A DNA stretch of 64,000 nucleotides from Macrolepiota albuminosa (GCA_027475525.1 JAMWFC010000009.1:1798001-1862000); one strand, 5' to 3'. Counted from the stretch's first letter, positions 1-10,256 are shown. Numbers and translations are program-made. The notes: generated from the letters alone by a model not told the origin.

Positions 1-149
1 TCCATTGCCCACTTCTTGCCCTTTCTCTTGACTAAAAGAGGATCCGCTGGGCAGTCAGTTGGAGGTCAACAGTTGAAATGGATGGATGGACAGTTTTGAT
101 GGTCCCGCAATTGGACAGGCTGGTTCATCTGCTAACTATTGGTTAGCTA

Positions 150-960
150 TTTGAGCAGAAAAAGAGTTTCATACCATCATCACTCTCAATAATTGTCACT
201 GACTTTTTTGTCAGTGGTTTTTTCTCCTTTCCCTTGTTGCTAGGCTTGATGGTTTTCTTGACAATTGTCAGGCTGCATGTTCATTTGTGAATGAGCCAGC
301 AAGGATCACATGCAGTGCCACCCCTTGTCCTGACATACTGTAGCTGCTTACTTGTGCAATATTGGCAAGGGGGGTTTATGTGCTGACCCTCACGACAAGG
401 TGCTGTTCTCAGATACCTGCCCAACAGCATCCCTCTGGTAATTTCCCCCTTTAGTATCCTGCCCTCTTGTTTTTCCTCTTCCTCTTTCTCTTGATCCTCA
501 TCCTCATCCTTGTCCTCCTGCTCCTTCTGTTGACAATGGATACCAGGAGGATGTTGACCAATGTAGGTTACTCATTTTGGCTTCTTGGGATTCGGCAATG
601 GACCAGACAAATTTCCTGCCACTGGAGGACTTGGTCGTTTTCTTTTCTTTGGAATTGGTGATGGACCAGACAAATCTCATGCTGCTGGCCTATGACCCAT
701 CTGGTTTTCTTGTGCCAGTGCCATCAACAGACCAGCCTCAGTTGATGGATCAGGTTGTTCTTTGCCCCTACTTTGTCCTTCACCCCTTCTGCTCCTCTGG
801 GACCATTTCTTTGCAGCATCCTTCAACTGCCTGGTCATATCCTTGTCAGAAAGCTTGCTCTGGAGTAGTGGGATAACTTTGTTGATGAAACTTCTCCTGG
901 CATCAAGGAGGAGTTTCTTGTCATCTTTGACCTGGCTAACCATCAACCACATGTCAGTCT
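150..960 (-). pseudogene. Decayed hypothetical ORF with paired cysteines
   Basis: Read on the minus strand, a coding frame can be followed from about 960 to 150. It starts with a Lys/Arg/Asp-rich helical part (677-952), passes a strongly acidic Glu/Asp run (about 470-540), then a Cys cluster at about 275-400 with the spacing C-x2-C-x18-C-x2-C, and ends in a basic Lys-rich tail. The frame has stops, including a TGA just after the second Cys pair that could derive from CGA. The Cys pairs suggest a small zinc-binding module. I do not recognise the family; ORFs with an acidic run plus such Cys pairs are common repetitive hypothetical proteins in mushroom genomes, which is an inference from general knowledge. 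It lies upstream of a DIRS element and may itself be mobile-element derived. Confidence 0.35.
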
Positions 961-1395
961 ACAGAATGACTATTAGTGCATGTCTATTAGACAGGAGTGC
1001 TTGCATCTTACCAGGTCCTTCAGCTGTACTTTGAGTTGACGCAGGTTTTCTCTATGAGCAAGGTATAATACTCAAACATCTGCATTAATGACTCATTGGT
1101 GGAGTTCTTCATTAAACATGGCAGATGGAGGATTAAAGAAATGGATGAGAACTTTACACAAAGCAAGTTGGTTGCCCTCGCAGTCGGGAAGACTGACCAA
1201 CAGCAAGGGCATGGTCTTTGAATGAGGGTGGCTGTGTTGTCACAGGAACTCCTTTTCCCTTGCGACTCTCACCCTCAGTACTTTTGTTGCATCCCATCAT
1301 TGGGTCTGCCTGCAGAAAAGTTTATATTTTCTCTAAAAGAACTAGAGCTAAGCATCCCAGAAGAAAAGAAAATTTAGTGGTTTCGATTCTTAATC

Positions 1396-2278
1396 ATGAT
1401 TACACTTATAGTAAATCCTTACATGGAAGTGCCCCCTGATTTCTCCAGAGAAGAATTCAGCTTCACCAGAGAGGCGGTGATGCATGGTAGAGAGGATATG
1501 ACGAATGACCAGGCAGCAGACATTCTAAAAAATTCCTGGCAAGAAGCATTAGAACGTAGGAAAGCAATTTGGGATGCAGAAAGGGAAGACAGAGAAGTCA
1601 AGGCAAGAGAAGAGACTCACACTCATGAAGAACCTCAGAGGAGTTGGGATGAAGAAAACACTTTACAGACTTCGAGGTCAAGAGCCCAATCCCCAGTGAG
1701 CGATGACAAGGGACCAAATTTAGTAGTCGGCAAGCCAGTACCCAAAGTAATAGAATATCCTCCTGCACGCTTTGCTATCAAAAAGCTAAGGGAGCGAGAA
1801 TACATTGAGCTGAGTTACTTTATGCCAGAGGGTTGTGCTGAAGCTGCAAAAAACAAATTAGTAGCATCCAGCGACGTTTTCACGCTTGCAAAAGAAGACG
1901 ATATTTTAGCCTTGAAGCCTGTCATCAATTTCAAAGCAAAAGGAAGACCAGCTCAGGATGAAGATTTATCTTGGGAACAGTTGTGCATCGTGTCAACTAA
2001 TTTTTTAGAACACACTGTTCAGGAAAAATGGCCTAATAATATGGTCGATGCCATGCACACATTTTTCTTTCGCCTAACAAACCACAAAATGTGAAACAAA
2101 GGGTCAGATGGCCTTAAGGTACTCATCCTATATCAAGCTCAAGTTTGCAGAGAATGGCACTGCCAAATTAAAAACCCGCCCTGAGACAGAATTTTTGATG
2201 TAGGCCTGATTGATGACCAAGCTTTGAGAACTTTAAAAGATCAAGTTTACGACGTGAAAAGGAGTGCAATAATGGCTG
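1396..2278 (+). pseudogene. DIRS A gag-like ORF, exon 1
   Basis: The product starts MITLIVNP and matches the ORFs at 4858 (copy B) and 36551 (copy C) along its length, including the conserved block around KKLREREYIELSYF and the C-terminal block ending LKDQVYD-KRSA. It is open to 2094, where TGA follows the Leu-Thr-Asn-His-Lys-Met block; the homology continues to a GTGAGT at 2279 at exactly the place where copies B and C also carry GGTGAGT. The position at the 5' end of a DIRS element suggests a gag-like structural protein, but no known Gag fold is recognisable. The charged middle is predicted to be helical. Start chosen because all three copies begin at the same Met-Ile-Thr. Confidence 0.6.
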
Positions 2279-2525
2279 GTGAGTAGTTTCACTTCCTTTC
2301 ACCCAAAGCCAAACTACAGTCTTATGAATTCTTTGAACAAATTTTTCTCAATAATCAATTTTTACCTCAGGACCTCTCCTTTTCTCTCCATATATTTCAC
2401 TCCAGCAATAACACATGTATCACTGCAAAATGATAACAAATGCGGCCCATTGCTCTATATTTATGCTTTGTCAAAATGGGGCACTGCTGCTCATTGGTGC
2501 AGGGTACAATGGTTATGCCACACCT

Positions 2526-2612
2526 GTGCCATACAAATATGTGCAATAAAAATACATGCCATACAAATATGTGCCATACAAATGCGTGCCATACAAATAC
2601 ATGCCATAAAAT
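2526..2612. repeat. Short tandem repeat in DIRS A intron-like segment
   Basis: A roughly 15-bp unit resembling TGCCATACAAATATG is repeated about five times with substitutions. It falls in the segment between the two gag-side ORFs, which is absent as coding sequence in the sister copies. Confidence 0.75.
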
Positions 2613-2723
2613 TCTGTCCTAGCGCTATTTTGCCGGGGTTGCAAAACAACATGCCAAAATGGTGTATGAAAATGCACAACAGAGCTCTACTCATTAAAGA
2701 ATGATGCTGTAGCTACAACAAGC

Positions 2724-3137
2724 ATGTTGAAGGGGAGGAGGAAAATATCAGCTTCCCCAGATCATACTAGAGACACATCCTCAGCTTATATGCCAAGAGC
2801 AAAAAAAGACAAGAAAGACAACGAGTTTTTTTGTGCACGTGCAGGCTCATCACCTGGCGAGACCAGGTCGACCAATGCAGCCTGTGCGGTGTGCCTTGGT
2901 CGACATACACACAACATCTGGAATTGCATGGCACAAGATCTCTGGAATGGTCAGCAAGCTTATGTCAGAAGAAACAAGAACAACTACCTGCTCAATCCCG
3001 AGGACAAAGAGTTATGCACAGACTGGCAGAAGCCACAAGGATGTCGAACTATGTCCCACGACCACAAGCACAAATGCTCAGGATGTGGGAAAAAAGATCA
3101 TGGAGCTCAAGCTTGCCCTCTCGTGCAGTGACTTTAA
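2724..3137 (+). pseudogene. DIRS A zinc-knuckle ORF
   Basis: Gag-side second exon/ORF. It has an N-terminal basic stretch, a C-x2-C...H-x4-C finger (CAVCLGRHTHNIWNC) and a canonical CCHC knuckle C-x2-C-x4-H-x4-C (CSGCGKKDHGAQAC) preceded by another Cys/His group, consistent with nucleic-acid binding. The frame meets TGA at 3129, then CTT TAA at 3132-3137; copy B ends with the same CTT TAA. The reverse-transcriptase frame is +1 relative to this one and already open from 2833. Confidence 0.6.
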
Positions 3138-4648
3138 ATTTGCCACCCCTTACAATCCCCAAGCTTGGAGTGATCAGTTGCAAAAGGCAGGCATATCAAG
3201 CTTATTTCCAAACTTGGCCCAGGATCTGGAAGGAGGTCTGAATGCTGGAATTCCTCCGATCTCACAAACCTTTATGCCTAGTAACAAAGAGTCGGTGGAT
3301 ATACTGGCCCCCAAATTTGACGAGATTGTGGAGGCAGAATTTGCTAAGAGACAATATCTTGGGCCTTTCATCAGGGCTCAAGTGGAAGATGTCATTGAGC
3401 CTTTTCAGACATCGCCACTTAGTATTATCCCAAAACCCAACAAACCTGGGAAGTACCGAATCACCCAGAATCTGTCCTTTCCATACGCAAAGTCTGTTAG
3501 AGACAGAGTGCAATCCATCAATGATAGCATTGACTCATCACAATTTCCATGTACCTGGGGAACTTTCAAATCAGTTTTCACTCTCATATCCAGGTTACCA
3601 CCAGGGTCTCAAGCAGCCATTTGAGATGTCAAAGAGGCATATAGAATGATACCCATCAAGCCCTCACAATGGCCAGGGATCATGGTTAAGCTCTGTGGGC
3701 ATGATAATTATGCAATCGATACTATGGATTGTTTTGGTCTGGGTTCGGGGTGTGGCTGTTATGGCAGAATCAGTGATGCCAGCTCACAAATCCTTAGAGC
3801 AAATAGAGTGGGTCCCTTGTCAAAATGAGTCGACAATCACATCTTTTTCAGAGTTTGAAAAGAATATATTCAGTCATACAATGCATTGCGACACAAATGG
3901 GCTCAAGAGATCCAAAGTGTTGGAGGAAGGATACATAAAGGAGGACAAATTTGGTACCAAGGGGCTAAAAACTGGGATGACGAGTTTGATGAATATGATG
4001 AGAACATGTCAGAACAAATTATTGACTTCTCTAATGTTCTGCCTTGGTCTGACGAAGATCAAGAATATTCCTACGGCATGCAAGACATTAATTGTATTTC
4101 AGAACTGCTTGGAATCCTATGGGAGACAACAAAAGATGTCCCATTTGGCAAATTGGTGCCCTATATTAGCTTTATATGGGATCTCCACTCACAAAAAGTA
4201 TACTTACCTACCAAAAAAAGAGGTAAATACAGTCAAGCAATTGCTGACTGGGAAAAAACAAAATCTCATACCTTGGAAGATGCACAAAAGCTATATGAAA
4301 AGCTCCTCCATGCATGTTGCATTGTGCCCAGAGGCTGAGCATATCTCACAAGCCTGGAAGTTTTCATGGGGCTGTTCCATGACTGTCTGTTCATGCCATA
4401 TACCCCTTCCAGACGTACAGTCAAAGATTTGCTCTGGTGGAAGCGATTATTATCTAAACCAGTGGAGAAATCAATTTCAACAGAACAACCCTGCATTGAC
4501 CTCGAAGCCTACTTGGATGCCAGCTCATCCACAGGGATCAGCATCACAATTGGGAACCACTGGAGGGCATGGAAACTACGGCCTGGGTGGCAACGCAAAG
4601 GCAGAGACATTGGGTGGGCGGAGGTGGTCGGATTCTTCTTCCTGATGG
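2833..4648 (+). pseudogene. DIRS A reverse transcriptase/RNase H, 5' part
   Basis: Reverse transcriptase of the DIRS type. Homologous to the intact frame of copy B: SPLSIIPKPNKPGKYR (palm entry), FGLGSGCGCYG, and the active-site region near 3820, where the equivalent of VDDH is read as VDNH after a stop. Stops at 3622 and 3826 and others downstream, plus frame changes, inactivate it. RNase H begins near 4500 and here keeps the first catalytic Asp (LDASSSTG, Asp codon 4516-4518), which is Asn in copies B and C. Coding is cut at 4648 within the RNase H block GFFFL by the insertion of copy B. Confidence 0.7.
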
Positions 4649-4857
4649 GGTTGGCCTGACTGCCGCGAGGAACGAGAGGTGGACAGGGTGTGATCTTTGA
4701 GTGGAGTGGCGGTGCAGTCACGAGATAATCCCTTTTCTCTCTGCAACCGCCAGCCACTGCAGCCTTCACCGCAGCCTAGCGCAACTTCAGTCTGTGGTGG
4801 ATAAAGTTTTTCCTCAAAAGACTTATCTAGTATTCTTTATTCTAATCAAGAAAAACT
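4649..4857 (+). promoter_or_regulatory. DIRS B left terminal region/leader
   Basis: About 210 bp without coding capacity between the insertion point and the gag start. Similar sequence precedes gag in copies A (1168-1395) and C (36358-36550), including GACAGGGTGTG and a TCTTTGAGTGGAG-type motif. In DIRS elements the terminal repeats hold the promoter; no TATA box is obvious, so promoter function is inferred from position only. Confidence 0.4.
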
Positions 4858-5746
4858 ATGATTACGCTCTTGGTTGACCCAAACTTAGAAGTGCTACCAA
4901 ATTTTAACTCTGATGAGCACAGGTTCACAAGAGAAGCGATCAGACACGGAAGGGATGGGATGTCGAATGAGCAAGCAGCGGAAGCGTTAGCCAACTTGTG
5001 GCACGCGGATCAAGAGCGTAAGAAAGCCATCTGGGAAGCGGAGCGTGAAGAAAGAGAAGCAGCTGAAAGGCCGCAAGGACAGCAGGCCAGAATTGAGGAA
5101 CCAAGACGCACGATTGATGACGATACGCTGCAGTCCAGACAATCGCGTGAGCAGTCTCCCGAGGAAGGGGAGAAGGCTCCCAACCTAGTAGCCAGGATGC
5201 CTGTCCCAGATGTCATCGAGTACCCGCCCGCGCGCTTCGCTATAAAGAAGCTGAGGGAGCGCGAGTACATCGAGTTGAGTTATTTCACTCCTGAAGGGCG
5301 TGCTGAAGCCGCCAAAAACGAGTCAGTTTCTTCAAGCGAAATTTTCACGTTAGCCAAGGAGGACGACGTTCTATCGCTGAAACCAGTAGTAAATTTCAGA
5401 GGGTCTAAGAGCAAAGCTACCCAAGACGAGGACTTGTCCTGGGATCAAGTATGCATCGCGTCCACCAATTTCTTGGAGAACATAATTCAGGAAGGTTGGC
5501 CCGGCAACATGGTTGATGCCATGCACACCTTCTTCTTTCGGTTGACTAATCATAAGCTGCGCAACGAAGGGAGCGACAGGTTAAAAGTCCTTACCTTGTA
5601 TCAAGCACGGGTGAGAAGAGAATGGCATAGGCAGATAAAGAATCCGCCTCGGGGAGGAATCTTCGATATCGGACTGATCGACGATAGAGTTCTAAGAACT
5701 CTCAAAGATCAAGTGTATGACGCAAAAAGGAGCGCGGCAATCGCAG
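4858..5746 (+). CDS. DIRS B gag-like protein, exon 1
   Basis: Uninterrupted frame of 300 codons to a TAG at 5758, but the natural exon end is probably 5746, because GTGAGTAC follows directly at 5747 and the same donor-like sequence sits at the homologous place in copies A (2279) and C (37409). The protein has a charged N-terminal half rich in Glu/Arg/Gln (helical, possibly coiled-coil), a conserved core around PPARFAIKKLREREYIELSYF and a second conserved block near DAMHTFFFRLTNHKL. No known domain is recognised; gag-like function follows from position before the zinc-knuckle ORF. Conservation across three copies shows that it is a real element gene. Confidence 0.7.
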
Positions 5747-6170
5747 GTGAGTACAAATAGCCGCCAGGCTGAATTTTGAGCTTACCAAGTCCGCGTCTTA
5801 CACCTCATCAATCTTTCCCAAAATTCCTTGGCAATACCATGCTTTATCGCTATATCTGCTTATCCTGGCCTTTGCGCTGATGCAATCGCTGCTAATACTT
5901 TGGGACGTGTTTTGTAAACTCTCCCGTTGCTGCATATGACGATTGACTTCGTCAGCTTTATCTCACACCGTGGATCGGAAACCATATTCCTGATCATGCA
6001 CTAAACACGGTGGTCTGTCTGACGATTGTAACGACGTTGCGTCGTGATCGCTCGGATTGTGCTTTAAATTGCGTTATTCTGGCATAACGGGCACCTGCTG
6101 CCGGCCTTGACTCTGCGCAAAATGCCATGTTGTTCTCTCACCGCACGCAAAATTGCGCCGCTGCTTGGTC
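5747..6170 (+). other. Probable intron of DIRS B gag
   Basis: Donor GTGAGTAC at 5747 is at the end of gag homology. The next block homologous between copies (coding for Asp-Leu-Asn ... Lys-Val/Ala) starts near 6196. The exact acceptor is not resolved. The segment is not alignable to copies A and C as protein. Confidence 0.45.
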
Positions 6171-6648
6171 GGGTGAACCAATGGCACCCACAGACTTAAA
6201 CGCCATTAGGAGCGAAGTCAAAGCGTGGGCAACCAATAGTCGTCATAAGAGAAAGCGCTCCAACTCGCCGGGTGACGAGAGAGAGTCCTCCAGATCCCGA
6301 GCATCTAAACACCGGAAGGAGCGGAGAGACAGCGAGTCTTTTCAATTCCGCGCAGGAGCCACTTCAGGCACAGCCAGCTCGACCAATGCTGCCTGCGTGG
6401 TTTGCCTCGGTCGACACACCCACGATATTTGGCACTGCACCGCCCGAGATTTGTGGAGTGGACAGAAAGCATTCGTGTCACGGAACAAGCAGGGCAGACT
6501 CATCAACCCAGATGGAAGAGAGTTATGCACGGATTGGCAAAAGCCGAGAGGTTGTGGAGTACAATCCCACGACCACAAACACGAATGCTCAGGTTGCGGA
6601 AGAAAGGATCACGGCGCTCAGAAGTGCGATCTTGCACAAAAGCTTTAA
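6127..6648 (+). CDS. DIRS B zinc-knuckle gag exon 2
   Basis: Frame of 173 codons. The first part is Arg/Lys/Ser-rich; then a C-x2-C-x5-H-x4-C finger (CVVCLGRHTHDIWHC), a Cys/His group and a canonical CCHC knuckle (CSGCGRKDHGAQKC), ending AQKL and TAA at 6646. This is the nucleic-acid-binding end of the gag protein. True translation probably enters from exon 1 by splicing rather than at 6127. The terminal codons CTT TAA (6643-6648) are the proposed +1 shift site into the RT frame, which is already open from 6272 on the same strand. Confidence 0.7.
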   Translation: MLFSHRTQNCAAAWSGEPMAPTDLNAIRSEVKAWATNSRHKRKRSNSPGDERESSRSRASKHRKERRDSESFQFRAGATSGTASSTNAACVVCLGRHTHDIWHCTARDLWSGQKAFVSRNKQGRLINPDGRELCTDWQKPRGCGVQSHDHKHECSGCGRKDHGAQKCDLAQKL

Positions 6649-8611
6649 GTTCGCATCCCCTTATAAACCAGAAGCATGGAAGCGCGAGCTGGAATGAGCT
6701 AATCTCACTGCCTCCTATCCAAACCTGGCTCGAGACATTGAAAAAGGGTTCGATGCAGGGGTTCCTCCGATTTCTTGCACCTTTGCACAGGCTAACAAAC
6801 AGTCCATACATGACCTTGCTGAACACTTTGACAAGATCGTCGAAGTGGAGTTTGCCAGGGGTAGGTACCTGGGCCCTTTCACAAGGGCACAGGTCGAAGA
6901 GGTCCTCGGGCCTTTTCAATCTTCTCCGCTCAGCATTATTCCAAAGCCACATAAACCCGGAAAATTCAGAATCATACAAAACTTGTCTTACCCACACACG
7001 TCATGCTCTACGTCCGCAACCAGATCAATCAACAGCGCGATTGATTCTGCCCTTTTTCCCTGCACTTGGGGGACCTTTAAAAGTATTTACCTCCTTATCT
7101 CAAGGCTACCGGAGGGATCTCAGGCAGCGATTCGTGATGTCAAAGAAGCTTACCGTACCATTCCAATCCGGCCTGAGCAGTGGCCTGGGCTGGTGGTTAA
7201 ACTTAGAGAACACGACAGTTTTGCCATCGACACAATGGACTGTTTCGGCCTGGGGTCGGGGTGTGGATGTTATGGCGTCATTGGCGATGCCGGAGCTCAA
7301 ATCTTCAGAGCCTGGGGTATGGGACCTGTTTCGAAATGGGTTGATGACCACGTGTTCTTTCGCATTAAGCGTGATTATTTACTCAGCTATAACACAGCAC
7401 GAAAGAACTGGGCCCAAGAGATCCTTGATGGAGAGGGCAAGAAGCACCAAGGAGGCAGAATATGGTTCAGTGGAGGAACAAGCCCAGACAAGCAGCTGGA
7501 TGAGTATGATGAGGACATGGCTAGCCCAATCATTGATCTTTCGACATGCTCAATTAGGTCTGAAGAAGACATGCAGTACTCGTACGCGCTTCAGGACATT
7601 GACGCACTCTCAGATGAGTTGGGCATCCCCTGGGAAACCTCTAAAGACATACCTTTTTGCGGAAAGGTGCCATACATTGGATTTCTGTGGGACCTTGAAA
7701 ACCGTATTGTTAGCGTGCCTGAAGACAAACGCAGCAAATATGCTCAAGCCATTGCAGAGTGGGACAAGTCTAGAGTGCACACTCTGGAAGAGGCCCAAAA
7801 ACTCTTCGGAAAGCTCTTGCATGCTTGCTGCGTTGTTCCCAGGGGTCGAGCATATCTCACTAGCCTGGAGACCTTCATGGGAGTCTTCCACAACCGTCCT
7901 TTCATGCCACGGACTCCGCCAAGGGGAACCGCCAATGACCTACGCTGGTGGCGGCGAATACTTTCTGCACCTATGGAAAGAGCAATTTCGGAGCCGCAAG
8001 AGTACGTCGACATTCATGCCTACTCCAACGCAAGCTCTTCCACTGGGATCGGAATCGTCATCGGGGCAGAATGGAGAGCATGGCGTCTCAAACCAGGCTG
8101 GCAAAGGCCTGGCAGGGACATCGGCTGGGCAGAAGCTGCTGGATTCCTCCTCCTGGTCACTACCATTGCCAAAAACAGAAATAAAGAGAGGCACGTCAAG
8201 GTCTATGGTGACAACAAAGGCGTTGTTGAAGGATGGTGGGTTGGCAGGAGCAGAAACAAAAACGTCAATGAATTATTTAAACAAACACAAGAAGTATGCG
8301 AACAACTCGGAATCACAGTACGCACTAGATATGTACAGAGCGAGTCTAATCCAGCAGACGGGCCGTCTAGAGGGCAATACCCACCAGTCAACCTCCTCTT
8401 GCCTGCCATACCCATCCCAGATCCCCTCAAGGAGTGGGTTTATGACTTCGACCACCCGCTCGGGAGGCCACAATACAGATCCAGTATTAATCAAAGGCAG
8501 TTCTCCAAGAGCAGTCAAAACACAGTCAAAGCAACGTGCAGATCATCCAGAGAAGTGGAAGAGCTTCAAAGCGATGAGTGGTTCTCTGTTGCAGAACACT
8601 GGCAAGATTAA
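6272..8611 (+). pseudogene. DIRS B reverse transcriptase/RNase H (one stop)
   Basis: Frame +1 to the zinc-knuckle ORF. RT homology starts after the gag stop (KSFKFASPYKPEAW), is broken once by TGA at 6695, and is then continuous from 6698 through 8611. RT motifs: LSIIPKPHKPGKFR, DVKEAYRTIPI, FGLGSGCGCYG and WVDDHVFF (active-site Asp-Asp, about 7339-7360). RNase H follows: SNASSSTGIGI with Asn (codon 8027-8029) where the first catalytic Asp is expected, Glu in GWAEAAGF, YGDNKGVVEGW with the Asp, and ESNPADGPSRG. The TGA aligns to Lys/Arg codons of other copies. With the Asp-to-Asn change the RNase H is probably dead. No methyltransferase domain was seen. Confidence 0.75.
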
Positions 8612-9666
8612 CGGAGGTTCCAGAGTCAATCAAGGCTCAGCGAAGCGCAAACCGATGCCGTACCCTGAAGGCTTGGCCCCCGCACCGTCTCCTTTACGTC
8701 CCCATGTTGTAGCTAGAGAGAGACTGCAGCTCTGAGTCCCCTTCAGGAAGACTGATGGCTCAGGAGGAGGTGAGCATAGTCCGATCTCCGAAGAAGATCT
8801 CAAAAGAGTGTTTACTGTGATGAACGCGGCATGGGCTGAAACGACCAAGGAAACTTACGGGACAGGCTTGTTGCTATACCATGTGTTTTGCGACTTCAGA
8901 GAGGTCCCCGAAGAATCGAGAGCACCCGTTTCGCACAGCTTGCTAGAAGCTTTTGTAGCAGCTTCAGCTGGAGCATATTCGAAGTCTTCCATAGAAAATT
9001 TTCTTGCGGGAATCAGAGCTTGGCACCTTCTTCATAATGTTAAGTGGACGATCGACGAAGCCAGAATGCAAGCTTTACTGAGAGCTGCCGAAAGATTGGC
9101 CCCAGCTTCTTCCAAAAAGAAAAAGAGGCTGCCTTGCACCCCAGACTTTCTTCGTGCTATGCACTCGCAGCTAAGGGTGGGAGCTCCGGACGTGCAGCCT
9201 CTGCACATGGCAGTATATGCCTGTGCCACAACCTGCTTTTACAGTGCAGCCAGGCTGGGCGAATTTACAGTACCCACACTGTCATCGTTCAACCCACTTC
9301 TACACGTTAAGCCGAGCGACGTTACTTCCTCCACTGATCGAGCAGGGCTTCCCACCACGGCATTCTTCCTGCCCAGGACAAAATCTGCTATTCACGGCGA
9401 AACCGTAGTTCTTGGAAGTGCTGTCTAAAGCAGCCCGGGCAGCCAATCTAGAGCCTTTACAAGGCCACGGCATTCGCATCGGAGCCACGCTAGAATATTT
9501 AATGCGAGGAGTTCCCTTCGAGGCCATGAAAGCCATTGGTCGCTGGTCTAGCGACGCATTCTATGGATATCTGTCTAAACACGAGCAGATTTTGGCTCCC
9601 TATTTGCAGGCCGTTCCTTCCCTACACGAATCCTTCTTGAGACTAACACTCACGTTCAGAAGATAA
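8612..9666 (+). pseudogene. DIRS B tyrosine recombinase (internally deleted)
   Basis: Tyrosine recombinase (phage-integrase fold) of the DIRS group, which would integrate the circular cDNA. The reading frame is +1 to RT and overlaps its end: the conserved start block KPMPYPEGLAP...RPHVVARERL runs to a TGA at 8733 (Trp TGG in copy A), then continues 8736-9411. N-terminal core-binding part at about 8808-9120; catalytic Arg in YSAARLGEF; HxxR in GHGIRIGA (about 9464); Trp and Tyr in GRWSSDAFYGYLS. Between GETVV (9411) and LEVLSKAARA (9412) roughly 60 codons present in copies A and C are missing and the frame changes, so the enzyme cannot be made intact. The stop TAA is at 9664. Confidence 0.75.
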
Positions 9667-9683
9667 AAAAAAAAAAAAAAAAA
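9665..9683. repeat. A19 tract after recombinase stop
   Basis: Nineteen consecutive A follow the recombinase stop codon directly in copy B; copies A and C have no such run. It may be a slippage tract or a trace of a polyadenylated RNA end. Confidence 0.8.
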
Positions 9684-10036
9684 GGTCAAAGAGAACTGAA
9701 AAGCAATTGTGCATATACCTCTTCCCTCTCTACAAACCGCCACCGAGCATCAACATGATGCAAGGAGCCACGCTAGGCAGTCAGGGGGATTGCTTATAGA
9801 TTTTCTTGCGCAACGCGTCGTGGACTCCTACTTTCAAGAGGGGAATCGCGGCTAACTCTCTTGCCGTCTTTAGCGTCACTGTCATACATATTCTCTTGTG
9901 CATCACGAGGGTTCGGAGTTCCTTCAAGGGGGCCTCACCCAATCGCCATGTAGCAGTATAATCGCTGTATTATTAATGTAAACTCTAATACATACATGCA
10001 ACGTTATCCTTGCCCGCAAGCGGTGAAGTCAAAGAT
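9684..10036 (+). other. DIRS B right terminal region
   Basis: Non-coding sequence between recombinase and element end. Short blocks align to the tail of copy C (47005-47310), for example AGGAGCCA(C/T)GCTAG, and the terminal GAAGTCAAAGATC recurs at 12725 in copy A. No clear inverted or split direct repeat was found by eye. Confidence 0.4.
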
Positions 10037-10156
10037 CCACCATTGTTGTCAGGTTCCGCTGAATCGGGGGCTTTCCGGAAAAGCGACGCCCTTACAATGC
10101 GGACTTGATCTACGGATACTCGGGTGTCTGGAACTCCGGGGCTAGGACTCCGGGGT

Positions 10157-10256
10157 NNNNNNNNNNNNNNNNNNNNNNNNNNNNNNNNNNNNNNNNNNNN
10201 NNNNNNNNNNNNNNNNNNNNNNNNNNNNNNNNNNNNNNNNNNNNNNNNNNNNNNNN
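10157..10256. other. Assembly gap (100 N)
   Basis: Exactly 100 N, the conventional placeholder for a gap of unknown size, located inside the LTR element between two copies of the LTR start. Confidence 0.95.

Larger units (their letters stand above)
4649..10036 (+). mobile_element. DIRS-like retrotransposon copy B (young, nested in A)
   Basis: Complete order gag, zinc knuckle, RT/RNase H, tyrosine recombinase, with CpG-rich sequence unlike surrounding copy A. It begins right where copy A RNase H breaks and ends near 10036, after which copy A codons for Thr-Ile-Val-Ser-Thr resume (interrupted by the LTR element). No target duplication is evident, as expected for tyrosine-recombinase retroelements, which integrate by recombination. 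Defects: one TGA in RT (6695), TGA at 8733, and an internal deletion in the recombinase. It is therefore a recently inserted but now non-autonomous copy. Confidence 0.75.

Noticed and set aside
2279..2704. 141-codon ORF in the DIRS A intron-like segment
   Set aside because: It depends on the 15-bp tandem repeat, has no counterpart in copies B and C, and lies between homologous exons.
6402..8480. A 777-codon ORF as an independent protein gene
   Set aside because: Most of it overlaps the RT/RNase H frame, which has the recognisable motifs. Only its last part (after about 8612) is conserved recombinase sequence, so it is not listed as a separate gene.
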